From Propionivibrio soli (GTDB lineage: Bacteria; Pseudomonadota; Gammaproteobacteria; Burkholderiales; Rhodocyclaceae): 64,000 nucleotides of DNA. Under the pieces are notes generated by a model. It made no database searches. It had not been told where the DNA came from and saw only the letters and a program-made list of their open reading frames with translations. The stretch spans positions 1 to 64,000 of the forward strand of contig NZ_JANZKY010000004.1 of assembly GCF_025770765.1 (NCBI RefSeq), in the 5' to 3' direction. Shown here in pieces: positions 42,214 through 53,022 of this stretch. The translations under genes were made by a program, and so were the position numbers. Position 1 is the stretch's first letter. Each line of letters starts with the position of its first letter.

Positions 42214-43281
42214 CTACCGCTTCTTGAGATCCTTCTTCACCGACTTGATGAACTTGCCGAAGTCGCGATCCTTTTTGCGCTTTTCGATGCTCGACATCTC
42301 ATGGAACGCCGATTCGTCCCGGAGCTTCAGGTAGTTCTCGTAGTGCTCCTGGGTCACGGCTCCCGACTCCACGGCTTCAAGCACCGCGCAGCCTGGTTCA
42401 CCCGAGTGGCTGCAGTCGCGATAACGGCAGGACGAGCCGAGTCCGACGATGTTGGCAAAGCTGTCGCTGATCCCGCTTTCCGCGCCGATGACGCCAAACT
42501 CGCGCATCCCCGGGCTGTCGATGACCAGCGCACCGCTCTTGAGAACGATGAGTTCGCGGCGCACCGTCGTATGCCGGCCTTCTCCCGTACCACTGACGCC
42601 GCCCGTCTGCAGCGCATCCCGGCCGATCAACCCATTGATCAGCGTGCTCTTGCCCACGCCGGACGAACCGACGAAGCAATAGGTTTTGCCGGGTTGGAGC
42701 CTGCGTTCGAGATCATCAACGCCTTCACGTGTCACGTTGCTCACGGTCAGCACCGAGGCCGAAACGCCCGCCGCCTCGATCTCCGCCAACTGCCGCGCGA
42801 GCACTTCCGGAGCCACCAGATCGGTCTTGGTGAGCAGCACGAGCGGCTCCGCGCCGCCATCCCGCACCATCACCAGATAGCGCTCAAGACGGTTGAGGTT
42901 GAAGTCGTAGTGACACGACTGCACGACCACCACGTAATCGACGTTGGCGGCGATCATCTGGTATTCCCCCGCCGCGCCCGCTGAATTCCGTCGCAACACC
43001 GTCCGCCGTTCCAACAGCGCCCGCACCAGCCCGACGCCTTCCGCAGCGGGTCGTTCGACGCACACCCAGTCGCCAACGCAAGGCCTCTCCTCCGACACCT
43101 GATGCCGATACAAATACCGCCCAGCCAATTTCGCGCGGAAGGTGCCGGTGGGATCCATCAGCCATAATAGATCGCGGTCAACCGCCGCGACCCGCGCGAC
43201 AGTTTCGTCGGCGCCGTAGATGGCGCGCTCTTCGAACCAGTCGGTCCAGCCAAGAGGGGTCAAATCACTTATTTGGAGCAT
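42214..43281 (-). CDS. rsgA: Small ribosomal subunit biogenesis GTPase RsgA
   Basis: This 355-residue GTPase helps mature the 30S subunit. The G motifs are circularly permuted as in all RsgA proteins: G4 LTKTD (about 148-152) precedes G1 GSSGVGKST (about 195-203), then G3 DSPG (about 245-248). An N-terminal OB-like domain and a C-terminal zinc knuckle (CRYRDCSHSGEPGCAV, about 277-292) are visible, followed by a long basic tail (EKRKKDRDFGKFIKSVKKDLKKR). Confidence 0.95.
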   Translation of the reverse strand: MLQISDLTPLGWTDWFEERAIYGADETVARVAAVDRDLLWLMDPTGTFRAKLAGRYLYRHQVSEERPCVGDWVCVERPAAEGVGLVRALLERRTVLRRNSAGAAGEYQMIAANVDYVVVVQSCHYDFNLNRLERYLVMVRDGGAEPLVLLTKTDLVAPEVLARQLAEIEAAGVSASVLTVSNVTREGVDDLERRLQPGKTYCFVGSSGVGKSTLINGLIGRDALQTGGVSGTGEGRHTTVRRELIVLKSGALVIDSPGMREFGVIGAESGISDSFANIVGLGSSCRYRDCSHSGEPGCAVLEAVESGAVTQEHYENYLKLRDESAFHEMSSIEKRKKDRDFGKFIKSVKKDLKKR

Positions 43282-43338
43282 TGATGTGCTTTCTCAATCA
43301 AGCGTCTTCTCTGCCGAAGGGATACGCGCCTTCTTTAA

Positions 43339-43917
43339 TCAGCCTGCTGCAATGCCCGTCCCATTCTCGACCGCTGACCAGTCTGTACGCAGTAAGCCGA
43401 ACTGCAGAAGGTCGCGGAACTCGCCGCCCCAGTAACCCGCTTGGCGAAGGCAACCTTCACGCCGAAAGCCCAATTTCTCTGCCAATCGAAGAGAGGCGTG
43501 ATTCCCGGGATGAATCTGCGCGTCAATCCGGTTCAACTGCATCTCAGTGAAGCCCCAGCAAAGGGCTACCCGCAAAGCCTCGTTCATGAACCCTTGGCCT
43601 CTCGCGCTGAACTCCAGTTCATAGCCTGTCGTACATCGATGCCAAGCGCGGTTCCAAGCGAAGAGCCCACAGCTGCCGATCAGTCGGCCCGTCGATTTCT
43701 CTTCAAGCCCCCAGCGTATGCCAGGATTGGGCAACGAACGCCAGCCCGAGAACTTGGCGATGGTCTTCTCTGCTTCAGCAAGGCTGTTGATCGGGTCCGT
43801 GCCGAAAAATGGCATAGCGCTGGAGTTACTGTAGATTTTGAAGATCGCCGGAGCATCAGAGGCATCAAGCTCACGCAAGCGTAAACGTTTTGTTTGAAGC
43901 TCAGGGAAGGGCAACAT
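43339..43917 (-). CDS. GNAT acetyltransferase (RimJ/RimL-like)
   Basis: This 192-residue acetyltransferase has the RimJ/RimL layout: LQTKRLRLRELDASDAPAIFKIYS start, YELEFSARGQGFMNEALRVALCWGF (acetyl-CoA loop RGQGFM) and a typical LNRIDAQIHPGNHASLRLAEKLGFRREG. Members acetylate protein N-termini or small molecules; the target is not predictable. It is not obviously in an operon with rsgA. Confidence 0.9.
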   Translation of the reverse strand: MLPFPELQTKRLRLRELDASDAPAIFKIYSNSSAMPFFGTDPINSLAEAEKTIAKFSGWRSLPNPGIRWGLEEKSTGRLIGSCGLFAWNRAWHRCTTGYELEFSARGQGFMNEALRVALCWGFTEMQLNRIDAQIHPGNHASLRLAEKLGFRREGCLRQAGYWGGEFRDLLQFGLLRTDWSAVENGTGIAAG

Positions 43918-43975
43918 GATTAACGGGTAAACCTAATGAGGCTGAAGAAACTCCGCGGGACAACAAAGAATCATT

Positions 43976-44476
43976 TCAGCTAACAGAGCCGTTCTCGGTT
44001 TTCTCGCCAAGCAGTTTGGAGAAAAGGACCCGAGGCTGGCCCGGTCCCGCGTAGTCGACGCGTACGGTGCACCCATTGACCTCGCCGTCGCCCGGCAGCA
44101 CTTGGAAACCCAAATGCCGATGAAAAGCGATTGAGTTCTCGTTGACTGGCGACGTGATCGACCGGACCTCGGTGCAGCCAAGACGAGACACCGTCTCGAA
44201 GAAGCGCTGATACAGCAGGCGGCCATAACCCTTGCCACGGCTGGCCGGCGAAACACCAATGAAGTGCGCATAGGCCACTGCCGGAAAAGTCTGCGAACGA
44301 AAGCCAATGAAAAAGGCCGAGACGTCTTCCTCGTCGACCACCACGAAACTCGTCTCCGAGAAATGCTCAAAAAATAGTCGCGGCAACAAGCCGCGAACCG
44401 GCCGGCCGCCCCACCATTCGTCGACGACAGACGTAATTGCTTCGAAGTCAGCAGGTTCAAGGTTGCGCAGCAGCAT
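43976..44476 (-). CDS. GNAT-family N-acetyltransferase
   Basis: This 166-residue acetyltransferase carries the acetyl-CoA loop SRGKGYGRLLYQRFFE (about 81-96) and the ITSPVNENSIAFHRHLGFQ block. It lies five bases after a small membrane-protein gene and is probably co-transcribed with it. Substrate unknown. Confidence 0.9.
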   Translation of the reverse strand: MLLRNLEPADFEAITSVVDEWWGGRPVRGLLPRLFFEHFSETSFVVVDEEDVSAFFIGFRSQTFPAVAYAHFIGVSPASRGKGYGRLLYQRFFETVSRLGCTEVRSITSPVNENSIAFHRHLGFQVLPGDGEVNGCTVRVDYAGPGQPRVLFSKLLGEKTENGSVS

Positions 44477-44481
44477 TGGTG

Positions 44482-44931
44482 TCAGCCCGGTGTCCCATCG
44501 TCATTATTCGCTCCCGTCGTACCGCCCGTCGTTTCGACCCGACACAGTAGCGCAGCAAGCAATCCATATACGCAGAATTCGACCAAACCAAAAGCGAACC
44601 ATGCGACGACGAGCCACGCGGGAATGGGATAGAGAATGTACTGATTGAGATCAACGAGCAAGCCAGCGATCGCGGCGAAGAGCACGCCGTGAACCAGGCC
44701 GCCTCTCAAGCTCCCCGCGTATCGGGACTGCAGATACGTAAACAGGAAAACTACCGAAAGCGCTATGGTTTGCACTAGCGAGAGCACTAGGCTTCGTTCC
44801 GCGGCGGGTCTAGCGAACGCCGCCAGCACCGAATTCGCCTCGCGCAAGATGACCAGATGAACCAGGGCATTCCACAGCAAGGCGAAAAGGAAGATCGATG
44901 TCGCGGCAAGGCAGAAACGCTTCGGAGTCAT
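44482..44931 (-). CDS. Four-TM hypothetical membrane protein
   Basis: This 149-residue protein has four hydrophobic helices: CLAATSIFLFALLWNALVHLVIL, LVLSLVQTIALSVVFLFTYL, GLVHGVLFAAIAGLLVDLNQYILY and LVVAWFAFGLVEFCVYGLLAALL. A GAGG site sits nine bases before the ATG; a longer upstream reading has no membrane pattern. No family recognised. Adjacent to the GNAT gene. Confidence 0.65.
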   Translation of the reverse strand: MTPKRFCLAATSIFLFALLWNALVHLVILREANSVLAAFARPAAERSLVLSLVQTIALSVVFLFTYLQSRYAGSLRGGLVHGVLFAAIAGLLVDLNQYILYPIPAWLVVAWFAFGLVEFCVYGLLAALLCRVETTGGTTGANNDDGTPG

Positions 44932-45212
44932 TGGCGGTCCTCTTCTGTGACGACACCCCTTGAAGCCTAGCATTACTTGGGAGGGCACTCCGCGGGCTAC
45001 CACGCCTAATGACAGCGAGGTGACCGATACCCTACGGTCCTGCCCGAGGGGCAAGAGAGGCCGGTTTTCATGCCGCGCCTCTCTATCAAAGCCCTCAATC
45101 GCGTCAAGTAGCCGGAAACATTGGCCGTTCGCCAATTAGTCCCAATTACTCTCGCATGCAACCGGTCGGCCAGCTGAGCTAGCACCCGATTCGGCCACCC
45201 TGCTCCGTACGT

Positions 45213-45920
45213 TCAGGCTTCCCCGAGGTAAGCCTTGCGCACCCGGTCGTCGACCAGCAAGTCCTTGCCGTTACCGGAGAAGATTATGGTTCCGGTCTCC
45301 ATAACATAGCCGGTGTCGGCAACTTCAAGCGCGGCTTTGGCGTTCTGCTCGACGAGCAGAACGGTCACGCCGGCGGCATTGATCTGCCGAATGATGTCAA
45401 AGATCATGCCGACGAAGAGCGGCGCGAGGCCGAGCGAGGGCTCGTCCATCATAAGGACCTTCGGCTTCGACATCAGGGCGCGGCCAACGGCCAACATCTG
45501 CTGCTCGCCGCCGGAAAACGTGCCGGCCTTCTGCTTATGCCGTTCCTTCAGGCGCGGGAAGAGGCCGAACACGCGTTCGCGGTCGGCTTCGACTTCATCC
45601 TTATTCGTGCGCGCGTAGGCACCGAGGCTGAGGTTTTCGTCGACGGTGAGATTGGGAAAAATGCGGCGGCCTTCCGGAACAAGCACGATGCCCGATTCGA
45701 CGATGGCCTTGGTCGGCGAGCCGAGAATTTCCTCCCCGTTCCAACAGACCGAGCCGCCGCCTGCTTTGACGAGACCCATGATCGAGTTGAGCGTGGTGCT
45801 TTTTCCCGCGCCGTTGGCGCCGACCAGCGTGACGATCTTGCCCGCCGGGACGTCGAGGCTGATGCCGCGCAGGGCGTGAATACCACCGTAGTGGACAGAT
45901 AGATTCTTGATCGACAGCAT
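45213..45920 (-). CDS. livF: Branched-chain amino-acid ABC transporter ATPase LivF
   Basis: This 235-residue ATPase has Walker A GANGAGKST, signature FSGGEQQMLAVGRAL and Walker B MMDEPSLGLAP, with ETGTIIFSGNGKDLL near the end. The LAP after Walker B is characteristic of LivF. It is the last gene of livJHMGF and starts two bases after livG. Substrate range (branched-chain amino acids, or amides/aromatics in related systems) is by homology. Confidence 0.95.
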   Translation of the reverse strand: MLSIKNLSVHYGGIHALRGISLDVPAGKIVTLVGANGAGKSTTLNSIMGLVKAGGGSVCWNGEEILGSPTKAIVESGIVLVPEGRRIFPNLTVDENLSLGAYARTNKDEVEADRERVFGLFPRLKERHKQKAGTFSGGEQQMLAVGRALMSKPKVLMMDEPSLGLAPLFVGMIFDIIRQINAAGVTVLLVEQNAKAALEVADTGYVMETGTIIFSGNGKDLLVDDRVRKAYLGEA

Positions 45921-45922
45921 GG

Positions 45923-46687
45923 TTATTCCACCCCCAGATAGGCCTCAATGACCTTGGGATTTTTTTGGATTTCCTCGGGCGTGCCATGCGCGATGGTCAC
46001 GCCGTAGTCCAGCACATACATACGTTTGCATACGCCCATGACCACTTGCATGTGGTGTTCGATGAGCACGATAGTGAGTTTGAACTGGTCGCGAATCTTC
46101 AGGATGAAGTCCATCAGTTCGACCGACTCCTGCGGGTTCATGCCCGCGGCCGGTTCGTCCAGGAATAGCAGCTTTGGCTCCGTGGCGAGCGCGCGCGCGA
46201 TCTCCAGCCGACGCTGTTTGCCGTAGGGCAGACTGGTTGCCTTGTTTCCTTCGTGCGCACTCAGACCTACCTCATCCAGCAGCGCACGGGCGCGTTCGTG
46301 AACATGCCGTTCCTTCTTCATGTACGACGGCAAGCGCAGGGTGGCTTCGAGCAGGTTGGTTCCCATGCGCATGTGCTGCGCCACGAGAACGTTCTCGAGC
46401 ACGCTCATTTCCTTGAACAAGCGAATATTCTGGAACGTACGGGCCACACCGAGGTGGGTGATGGCGTGCGGCTTCATGCCGGTGATGTCCTTGCCGTCGA
46501 ACATGACCTTGCCGCTGGTCGGCTTGTACACTCCGGTGATGAGATTGAATGAGGTGGTCTTGCCGGCGCCGTTCGGGCCGATCAGGCCGACGATCTCGCC
46601 GGGTTGGACGTCCATGTTCAGTGCCGTGACGGCAGACAGACCGCCGAACTGCTTGTTGACTTCGATGGTTTGCAGCAGGGAACTCAT
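45923..46687 (-). CDS. livG: Branched-chain amino-acid ABC transporter ATPase LivG
   Basis: This 254-residue ATPase has Walker A GPNGAGKTT, signature-region LPYGKQRRLEIARAL and Walker B LFLDEPAAGMNPQE; the AAGMNP extension is a LivG hallmark. The ATG overlaps the livM stop by one base (TAATG). Together with LivF it powers the LivHM permease. Confidence 0.95.
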   Translation of the reverse strand: MSSLLQTIEVNKQFGGLSAVTALNMDVQPGEIVGLIGPNGAGKTTSFNLITGVYKPTSGKVMFDGKDITGMKPHAITHLGVARTFQNIRLFKEMSVLENVLVAQHMRMGTNLLEATLRLPSYMKKERHVHERARALLDEVGLSAHEGNKATSLPYGKQRRLEIARALATEPKLLFLDEPAAGMNPQESVELMDFILKIRDQFKLTIVLIEHHMQVVMGVCKRMYVLDYGVTIAHGTPEEIQKNPKVIEAYLGVE

Positions 46688-47769
46688 TACTCACCCCCCT
46701 TCCCGGACTTCGGTCCACGTTTTGGCAGAAGACCTATTCGGGAGAGCGAATCCCAACTGAACTCGGACGTGCCCATCAAACCCTGCTGACGGAAGATGAC
46801 GACGACCATGAGGAGCGCCGAGAAGAAGACCATGCGCAGGCCGGGAACGCCGTTGGTCACCATGAACCCGAGATTCAGGGGGCCATCGAGGAAGCGCAGC
46901 GCCTCCATCGAGATGGTCACGACAATGGCCGCGACGATCGAACCAGTAATCGACCCGACTCCGCCAAGCACGACAATCAGCAGGATGTCGAAGGTTTTCA
47001 GGAAGATGAACTGTTTCGGGTCGATGGTGGTGAGGTAATGAGCCAACAATCCACCGGCGATCCCCGCGAGGAAACTGGAGATGGTGAACGACAGCACCTT
47101 CATGCCGAAGACGTCGACGCCCATGGACTCGGCGGCGATTTCGTTATCTCGGATCGACTTGAATGCGCGACCGTAGCTCGATTTGATGAGCAGTACCAGA
47201 AACAGGGTGATGACGACAGCCGAGCCCCACGCCCACCACATTGTCGTATAGCGCGGGATGCCTTTGAGGCCGAGCGAGCCGTTAGTGATCGATTGCGTGT
47301 TTGTCAAAACGACGCGGATGATTTCCGAGAACCCAAGCGTGGCGATCGCCAGATAGTCGTCCCGCAGCCGCAACGCGACGACGCCAAGGAACCAGCCGAT
47401 GAATCCCGCAATCAGCCCGCTGACCAGCAGCGCAGGTAGAAAAGGCAGATGCAGATCGAGCAGCCAGGGCGCGATCGGCTGCAGCACAAAGTTGGTCGCC
47501 TTCTGATCCGGCGTCATGGCCAGCAGTGCGCAGGTATAGGCGCCGACCGCCATGAAGCCCGCATGTCCCAAGCTGAACAGGCCGGTAAAGCCGTTGATCA
47601 GGTTGAGCGATAACGCGAGGATGATGTTGATCGCGCAGAGCTTGAAGATCTGCATGGTGAAGCGATCGAACGTCGAATCGAAGACGAAAAGGAGGACAAG
47701 GCCGATCACCGCCGCTCCCAGCGTCAGCATCGCGTCCCGGCTCATGGGCTTTTTCTGGAGCGTATTCAT
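46687..47769 (-). CDS. livM: Branched-chain amino-acid ABC transporter permease LivM
   Basis: This 360-residue permease has about ten membrane helices. It contains the LivM block GHAGFMAVGAYTCALLAM and the ATPase contact region GRAFKSIRDNEIAAESMGVDVF (EAA-like). The start at 47769 overlaps the livH stop by one base (TGATG). It forms the heterodimeric channel with LivH. Confidence 0.94.
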   Translation of the reverse strand: MNTLQKKPMSRDAMLTLGAAVIGLVLLFVFDSTFDRFTMQIFKLCAINIILALSLNLINGFTGLFSLGHAGFMAVGAYTCALLAMTPDQKATNFVLQPIAPWLLDLHLPFLPALLVSGLIAGFIGWFLGVVALRLRDDYLAIATLGFSEIIRVVLTNTQSITNGSLGLKGIPRYTTMWWAWGSAVVITLFLVLLIKSSYGRAFKSIRDNEIAAESMGVDVFGMKVLSFTISSFLAGIAGGLLAHYLTTIDPKQFIFLKTFDILLIVVLGGVGSITGSIVAAIVVTISMEALRFLDGPLNLGFMVTNGVPGLRMVFFSALLMVVVIFRQQGLMGTSEFSWDSLSRIGLLPKRGPKSGKGGE

Positions 47770-48662
47770 CAGACTTTTTCCCCCTGGTTCTTGCCCAGCA
47801 AACCAGTCGGTTTTACCAGCAGGACCATGATCAACAGGACGAAGGCAAAGGCATCTTTGTAGCCGGTGAGCTCGGGCAAGACCGCGATCGTCATCAGTTC
47901 GATGAGGCCGAGCAGCAGCCCGCCGAGGACCGCGCCGGCAATGCTGCCGATACCGCCGACGACGGCGGCGATGAAGCACTTAAGACCGGGCATGATCCCC
48001 ATCAGCGGTTCAAGGCGCGGATACTTCAGCGCCCACAGGATGCCGCCGATCGCCGCCAACGCGCTACCGATGGCGAAGGTGATGGACACGATGCGGTTGA
48101 CGTCGATGGCCATCAGGCGCGCCGCATCGATATCGGTGGATACGGCGCGCATGGCCATGCCGGTCTTGGTGCGGTGCACGATCCACAGCAGAACCGCCAG
48201 CAAAACGGCGGTGACTACGGGAATGATCAGGCTGACAGCAGCGATATGTACGCCGCCGATCACGTGGTTGCCAGCGAACAGGTTGGAAACAGGGAAAGCT
48301 TTTGGCCGTGCGTCGAACAGCACGATGGCCAGGTTTTCGATCAGGAAGGAGGCGCCGATGGCGCTGATCATGATTGAGATGCGCGGCGAGTCTCGCAACG
48401 GACGATAGGCCACGCGTTCGAGGCCGACGCCGAATACCGTCGTAACGACAATGGCCAGGCACACTGCGAGCCACCATGGCATCAGGAACGTGCTGACGCC
48501 GTAGAAGGCGAGATACCCGCCAATCATGAAAACGTCGCCATGGGCGAAGTTGATCAGGCGCAGGATGCCATACACCATCGTGTAACCGATGGCGATCAAC
48601 GCATACAGGCTGCCAAGAGACAGTGCGTTGACGAATTGTTGAAGAAAAGTCTGAAGATCCAT
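47769..48662 (-). CDS. livH: Branched-chain amino-acid ABC transporter permease LivH
   Basis: This 297-residue permease begins MDLQTFLQQFVNALSLGSLYALIAIGYTMVYGI, typical of LivH, and carries the TKTGMAMRAVSTDIDAARLMAIDV cytoplasmic loop (EAA-like). An AAGGAA site precedes the ATG at 48662. It is separated from livJ by about 200 bases holding a strong hairpin. Confidence 0.94.
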   Translation of the reverse strand: MDLQTFLQQFVNALSLGSLYALIAIGYTMVYGILRLINFAHGDVFMIGGYLAFYGVSTFLMPWWLAVCLAIVVTTVFGVGLERVAYRPLRDSPRISIMISAIGASFLIENLAIVLFDARPKAFPVSNLFAGNHVIGGVHIAAVSLIIPVVTAVLLAVLLWIVHRTKTGMAMRAVSTDIDAARLMAIDVNRIVSITFAIGSALAAIGGILWALKYPRLEPLMGIMPGLKCFIAAVVGGIGSIAGAVLGGLLLGLIELMTIAVLPELTGYKDAFAFVLLIMVLLVKPTGLLGKNQGEKV

Positions 48663-48755
48663 GAAGTTCCTTCTGGCCCGCGCCGGCAAGGCCGGTGCGG
48701 GCCGGAGCAAAGCCGGGAAGCCGGACGTAACCTCCGCCTCAGCTTTCGATCATAT

Positions 48756-48804
48756 GAAAATCCGAATGTGTCGGCAGCTTTCGCTACGGCACATCCGGAT
48801 TTTC
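48756..48804 (-). promoter_or_regulatory. Intercistronic hairpin between livJ and livH
   Basis: GAAAATCCGAATGTG (48756-48770) and CACATCCGGATTTTC (48790-48804) pair over 15 positions with one mismatch around a 19-base loop. There is no following T-run in either direction. Such hairpins between a binding-protein gene and its permease genes commonly protect the upstream mRNA and cause partial termination, which makes more binding protein than permease. Confidence 0.6.
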
Positions 48805-48863
48805 GGTTACCACCGGAATGTCAGGTGCGGGCGTAGTACCCGCGATCCCTTATTCTTTTTTAC

Positions 48864-50015
48864 TTATTGCGGCTTGACCGTCGTCAAGAACGCAAACTTG
48901 CCGTCCTTCACCGTCTTGAACACGGCGGCCTTGTCGGCATTGCGTTCGGCATTGATCGTGATGGCGCCGGCGGAGCCTTCAAAGTCCTTGGTCTGCGTGA
49001 GCGCATCGCGGATCTTCTGCGGCTCGGCAGAGTTCGCGCGCTTGATGGCGTCCAGGATGACCAGGTAGGCGTCGTAGCCGAGAGCGGAGACGGCCGACGG
49101 TTCCTTCTTGTACTCGTCGCGGAACGACTTCAGGAACGATTCGGAGGTCTTGTTGATCGGTACGTCGTTGGCAAAGAAGGTCGAGAAGACAGCGCCTTCA
49201 ACCGCGGGACCACCGACTTCGAGGAAGGCCGCCATATCCCATGTATCGCCGCCGATGAACTGCGCGTTGATGCCGAGGGCGCGGGCCTGCTTGATGATCA
49301 ACGCCGACTCGGTGTAGTTGCCGGGGGCGAAGATGGCATCGGGCTCGAACTTCTTGATGTTGGTCAGCTGCGCGGAGAAGTCCTGGTCACCCGTGTTGTA
49401 GTCGGAGGTGGCAACGATCGCGCCTTGATCGCCCGTCAACTTGACGAACTCGTCGGCGAAGAACTTGGCCAGACCGACCGAGTAGTCATTGGAGACCTCG
49501 CGGATGATGGCAACCTTCTTGGCCTTCAGAGTGTTGAATGCGTAGGTCGCGCCGACGACGCCTTGGAACGGGTCGAGGAAGCAGACGCGGAAGTAGTATT
49601 CGTTACCCTTGGTTACGGCCGGGTTGGTAGCAGAAACGGCAACGGCGGGGATCTTGGCTTCGGCGAAGATCGGGCCGCCTGACATCGACAGCGAGCTACC
49701 CCAGGAGCCGATGACGGCGTTGACCTTCTCCTTCTGCGCCAGCACGGTAGCGGCGTTGGCGGCTTCCACCTTATCCGACTTGTTATCAACGGCGACCAGT
49801 TGGACCTTCTTGCCGAGAATTTCCGGGAAGAGTTTGTTGGCCAGCTTGATACCGTCGTATTCATCCGCACCGCCGGCACCGTTGGCACCGGTCAGCGGCT
49901 CGAACACGCCGATCTTGATGACATCGCTGTCGGTGGCGGGCTTCGAGCACGACACCATGGAAAGACCGACTGCCATCGCAGCGGCGACCGTCAGGCACGA
50001 CACGATTTTGTTCAT
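48864..50015 (-). CDS. livJ: Branched-chain amino-acid ABC transporter binding protein LivJ/K-like
   Basis: This 383-residue periplasmic binding protein has a signal (IVSCLTVAAAMAVGLSMVSCSKPA) with possible lipobox MVSC, so it may be a lipoprotein, unlike E. coli LivJ. The body has the Peripla_BP_6 pattern: IKIGVFEPLTGANGAGGADEYDGIKLA, AVIGSWGSSLSMSGGPIFAEAKIPAVAVSATNP, and YDAYLVILDAIKRANS. First gene of the leftward liv operon; GGGGGG precedes its ATG. Confidence 0.93.
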   Translation of the reverse strand: MNKIVSCLTVAAAMAVGLSMVSCSKPATDSDVIKIGVFEPLTGANGAGGADEYDGIKLANKLFPEILGKKVQLVAVDNKSDKVEAANAATVLAQKEKVNAVIGSWGSSLSMSGGPIFAEAKIPAVAVSATNPAVTKGNEYYFRVCFLDPFQGVVGATYAFNTLKAKKVAIIREVSNDYSVGLAKFFADEFVKLTGDQGAIVATSDYNTGDQDFSAQLTNIKKFEPDAIFAPGNYTESALIIKQARALGINAQFIGGDTWDMAAFLEVGGPAVEGAVFSTFFANDVPINKTSESFLKSFRDEYKKEPSAVSALGYDAYLVILDAIKRANSAEPQKIRDALTQTKDFEGSAGAITINAERNADKAAVFKTVKDGKFAFLTTVKPQ

Positions 50016-50035
50016 AGACCCCCCTTTAAGATAAC

Positions 50036-50063
50036 CGGAAAATGCTACAGACCAGGTTTTCCG
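50036..50063 (-). promoter_or_regulatory. Dyad in the livJ leader
   Basis: CGGAAAA (50036-50042) and TTTTCCG (50057-50063) pair around a 14-base loop, about 20 bases upstream of the livJ start. Possibly part of the liv control region; no known operator was recognised. Confidence 0.3.
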
Positions 50064-50163
50064 CAGTCAACATAAAACACGCCTCGATCCGCGAGAAAAC
50101 GGTGAAACAGCAACACTGCGAACGCGAGCACCGACGAAAACTCGGCGCGACCTTAAACAGCAT

Positions 50164-50685
50164 CTACTGGGACGACAACGCTTCGCCTTCAAAAACGCCC
50201 AGCGTACGATTCTTTCGCACTTTGTTCCAGGGAAAACAACAACCGTTCATGACGATATAGACGCCCGCGGCCACGAGTTGCGAGGCGGTAATAGCGCTGC
50301 CGAGGTTGAAAAGCGCGTCGCTCCGCGACACAGCGTACGGCACCATGGCACCTGTCAAGACGATCCGCTTCCCGGTCAGCGCCGGATCTCCGGCCTCGAA
50401 CGCTCGACCGATGACTCCCGCCGTCTCCGTCATGGTATCCGTACCGTGGGTAATGACGATCCGTTCCTCGTCGGCGTTGCGACAGGCGTCCAGGATGCGC
50501 TGCCGATCGGCGTCGCGCATATCCAGACTATCCACCATCTGGTTCAGCTCAAGTTCCACCGGGACGCCAACACGCACCTGCTCAATGATGTCTGGAAGAT
50601 GGGTGTCCTTGAAGTCCAGCTGGCCTCGAATGGCGTCGTAACGCTTATCAAAGGTGCCACCGGTGATGATGATTCGCAGAGTCAT
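50164..50685 (-). CDS. Short asparaginase-domain protein
   Basis: This 173-residue protein contains only the N-terminal asparaginase domain: the first Thr motif appears as TGGTFDKRYD (normally TGGTIA) and the second as ITHGTDTMTETAGVIGRAFE, so both catalytic Thr motifs are present. It lacks the C-terminal domain of full L-asparaginases (about 330 residues). Single-domain forms of this size are common in Proteobacteria. It starts 49 bases after asnS on the same strand, suggesting co-transcription. Confidence 0.85.
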   Translation of the reverse strand: MTLRIIITGGTFDKRYDAIRGQLDFKDTHLPDIIEQVRVGVPVELELNQMVDSLDMRDADRQRILDACRNADEERIVITHGTDTMTETAGVIGRAFEAGDPALTGKRIVLTGAMVPYAVSRSDALFNLGSAITASQLVAAGVYIVMNGCCFPWNKVRKNRTLGVFEGEALSSQ

Positions 50686-50734
50686 GAGTTGCAGAAATCC
50701 CTTTCGGTTACCCACTACGGGCGAGAGGCGTTTT

Positions 50735-52135
<1,401 letters not shown>

Positions 52136-52407
52136 GACGTCCTCGAGAAGAATTGGCGGTTCGACAAAACCGGCAGTATCCCGGAGTGCCCGGCGATGAT
52201 CAACTCCTTGTGCTCGCGGAAACAACAACAAACCCCGCAATCATTTCACGCTCCATGAGGCACTGTGGCCGTACAGACGCCGCGCTAATGCCATTTTCCC
52301 AGCCCGCGGCCAACACCCCGACCAAGTCCGTCGACGCTTACGATCGTTTACCCGCTTGCAATTCAATCCCATCGGGGTAGCCTTTGAAGCTTCGCCACGG
52401 AGGACCC

Positions 52408-53022
52408 ATGATAAGCGTCGAGTTTTTGATCACGTCCCTGATCGTCGTGCTGATCCCCGGTACCGGCGTTCTGTTTACGATTTCCACCGGTCTGTTCCTC
52501 GGCAAGCGCGCGAGTTTGTATGCGGCGATCGGCTGTACGTTGGGGATCGTGCCGCACCTGTTGGCGTGTATTCTCGGTTTGGCCGCCCTCCTTCATGTAA
52601 GCGCCGTCGCCTTCCACACGCTCAAGCTTGCCGGCGCGGCGTACATGCTCTACCTCGCTTGGGCCACTTGGCGCGAGCGCGGCAGTTTCTCGCTCGACAA
52701 ACCGAAGGAATCGGGCAACGCCGGCCGAATCATGATCCGCGCCGTGCTGATGAACATTCTCAATCCGAAGCTCACGATCTTCTTCCTTGCCTACCTGCCG
52801 CAGTTCATCGTCCCCGAGGCGGGCGCGCCGTTGGCGCAAATGCTGTGGCTGAGCGCCGTATTCATGGGGATGACGTTCGCCGTATTCCTTGTCTACGGTC
52901 TGCTGGCGCACGCGGCACAGCGTGCGATCCTCGGCTCGCCGCGCGTGCTCACGTGGTTGCAGAAAGGATTTGCGGCGGTCTTTGCCACGCTCGGCATCAA
53001 CCTCGCCTTCTCGGATCGCTGA
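52408..53022 (+). CDS. LysE-family amino-acid exporter
   Basis: This 204-residue inner-membrane protein has six hydrophobic helices and the LysE opening FLITSLIVVLIPGTGVLFTISTGLFLGKRASLYAAIGCTLG (the PGP-like PGTG motif). GGAGG lies five bases before ATG 52408; an earlier in-frame ATG lacks a site. Members export threonine, homoserine or basic amino acids; substrate not predictable here. Confidence 0.9.
   Translation: MISVEFLITSLIVVLIPGTGVLFTISTGLFLGKRASLYAAIGCTLGIVPHLLACILGLAALLHVSAVAFHTLKLAGAAYMLYLAWATWRERGSFSLDKPKESGNAGRIMIRAVLMNILNPKLTIFFLAYLPQFIVPEAGAPLAQMLWLSAVFMGMTFAVFLVYGLLAHAAQRAILGSPRVLTWLQKGFAAVFATLGINLAFSDR

Noticed and set aside
45161-45191. tRNA-like D-arm text (TAGCTCAGCTGG on the reverse strand)
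   Set aside because: No matching anticodon stem, no GTTCGA T-arm and no acceptor pairing follow, so it is chance similarity or a very decayed remnant.
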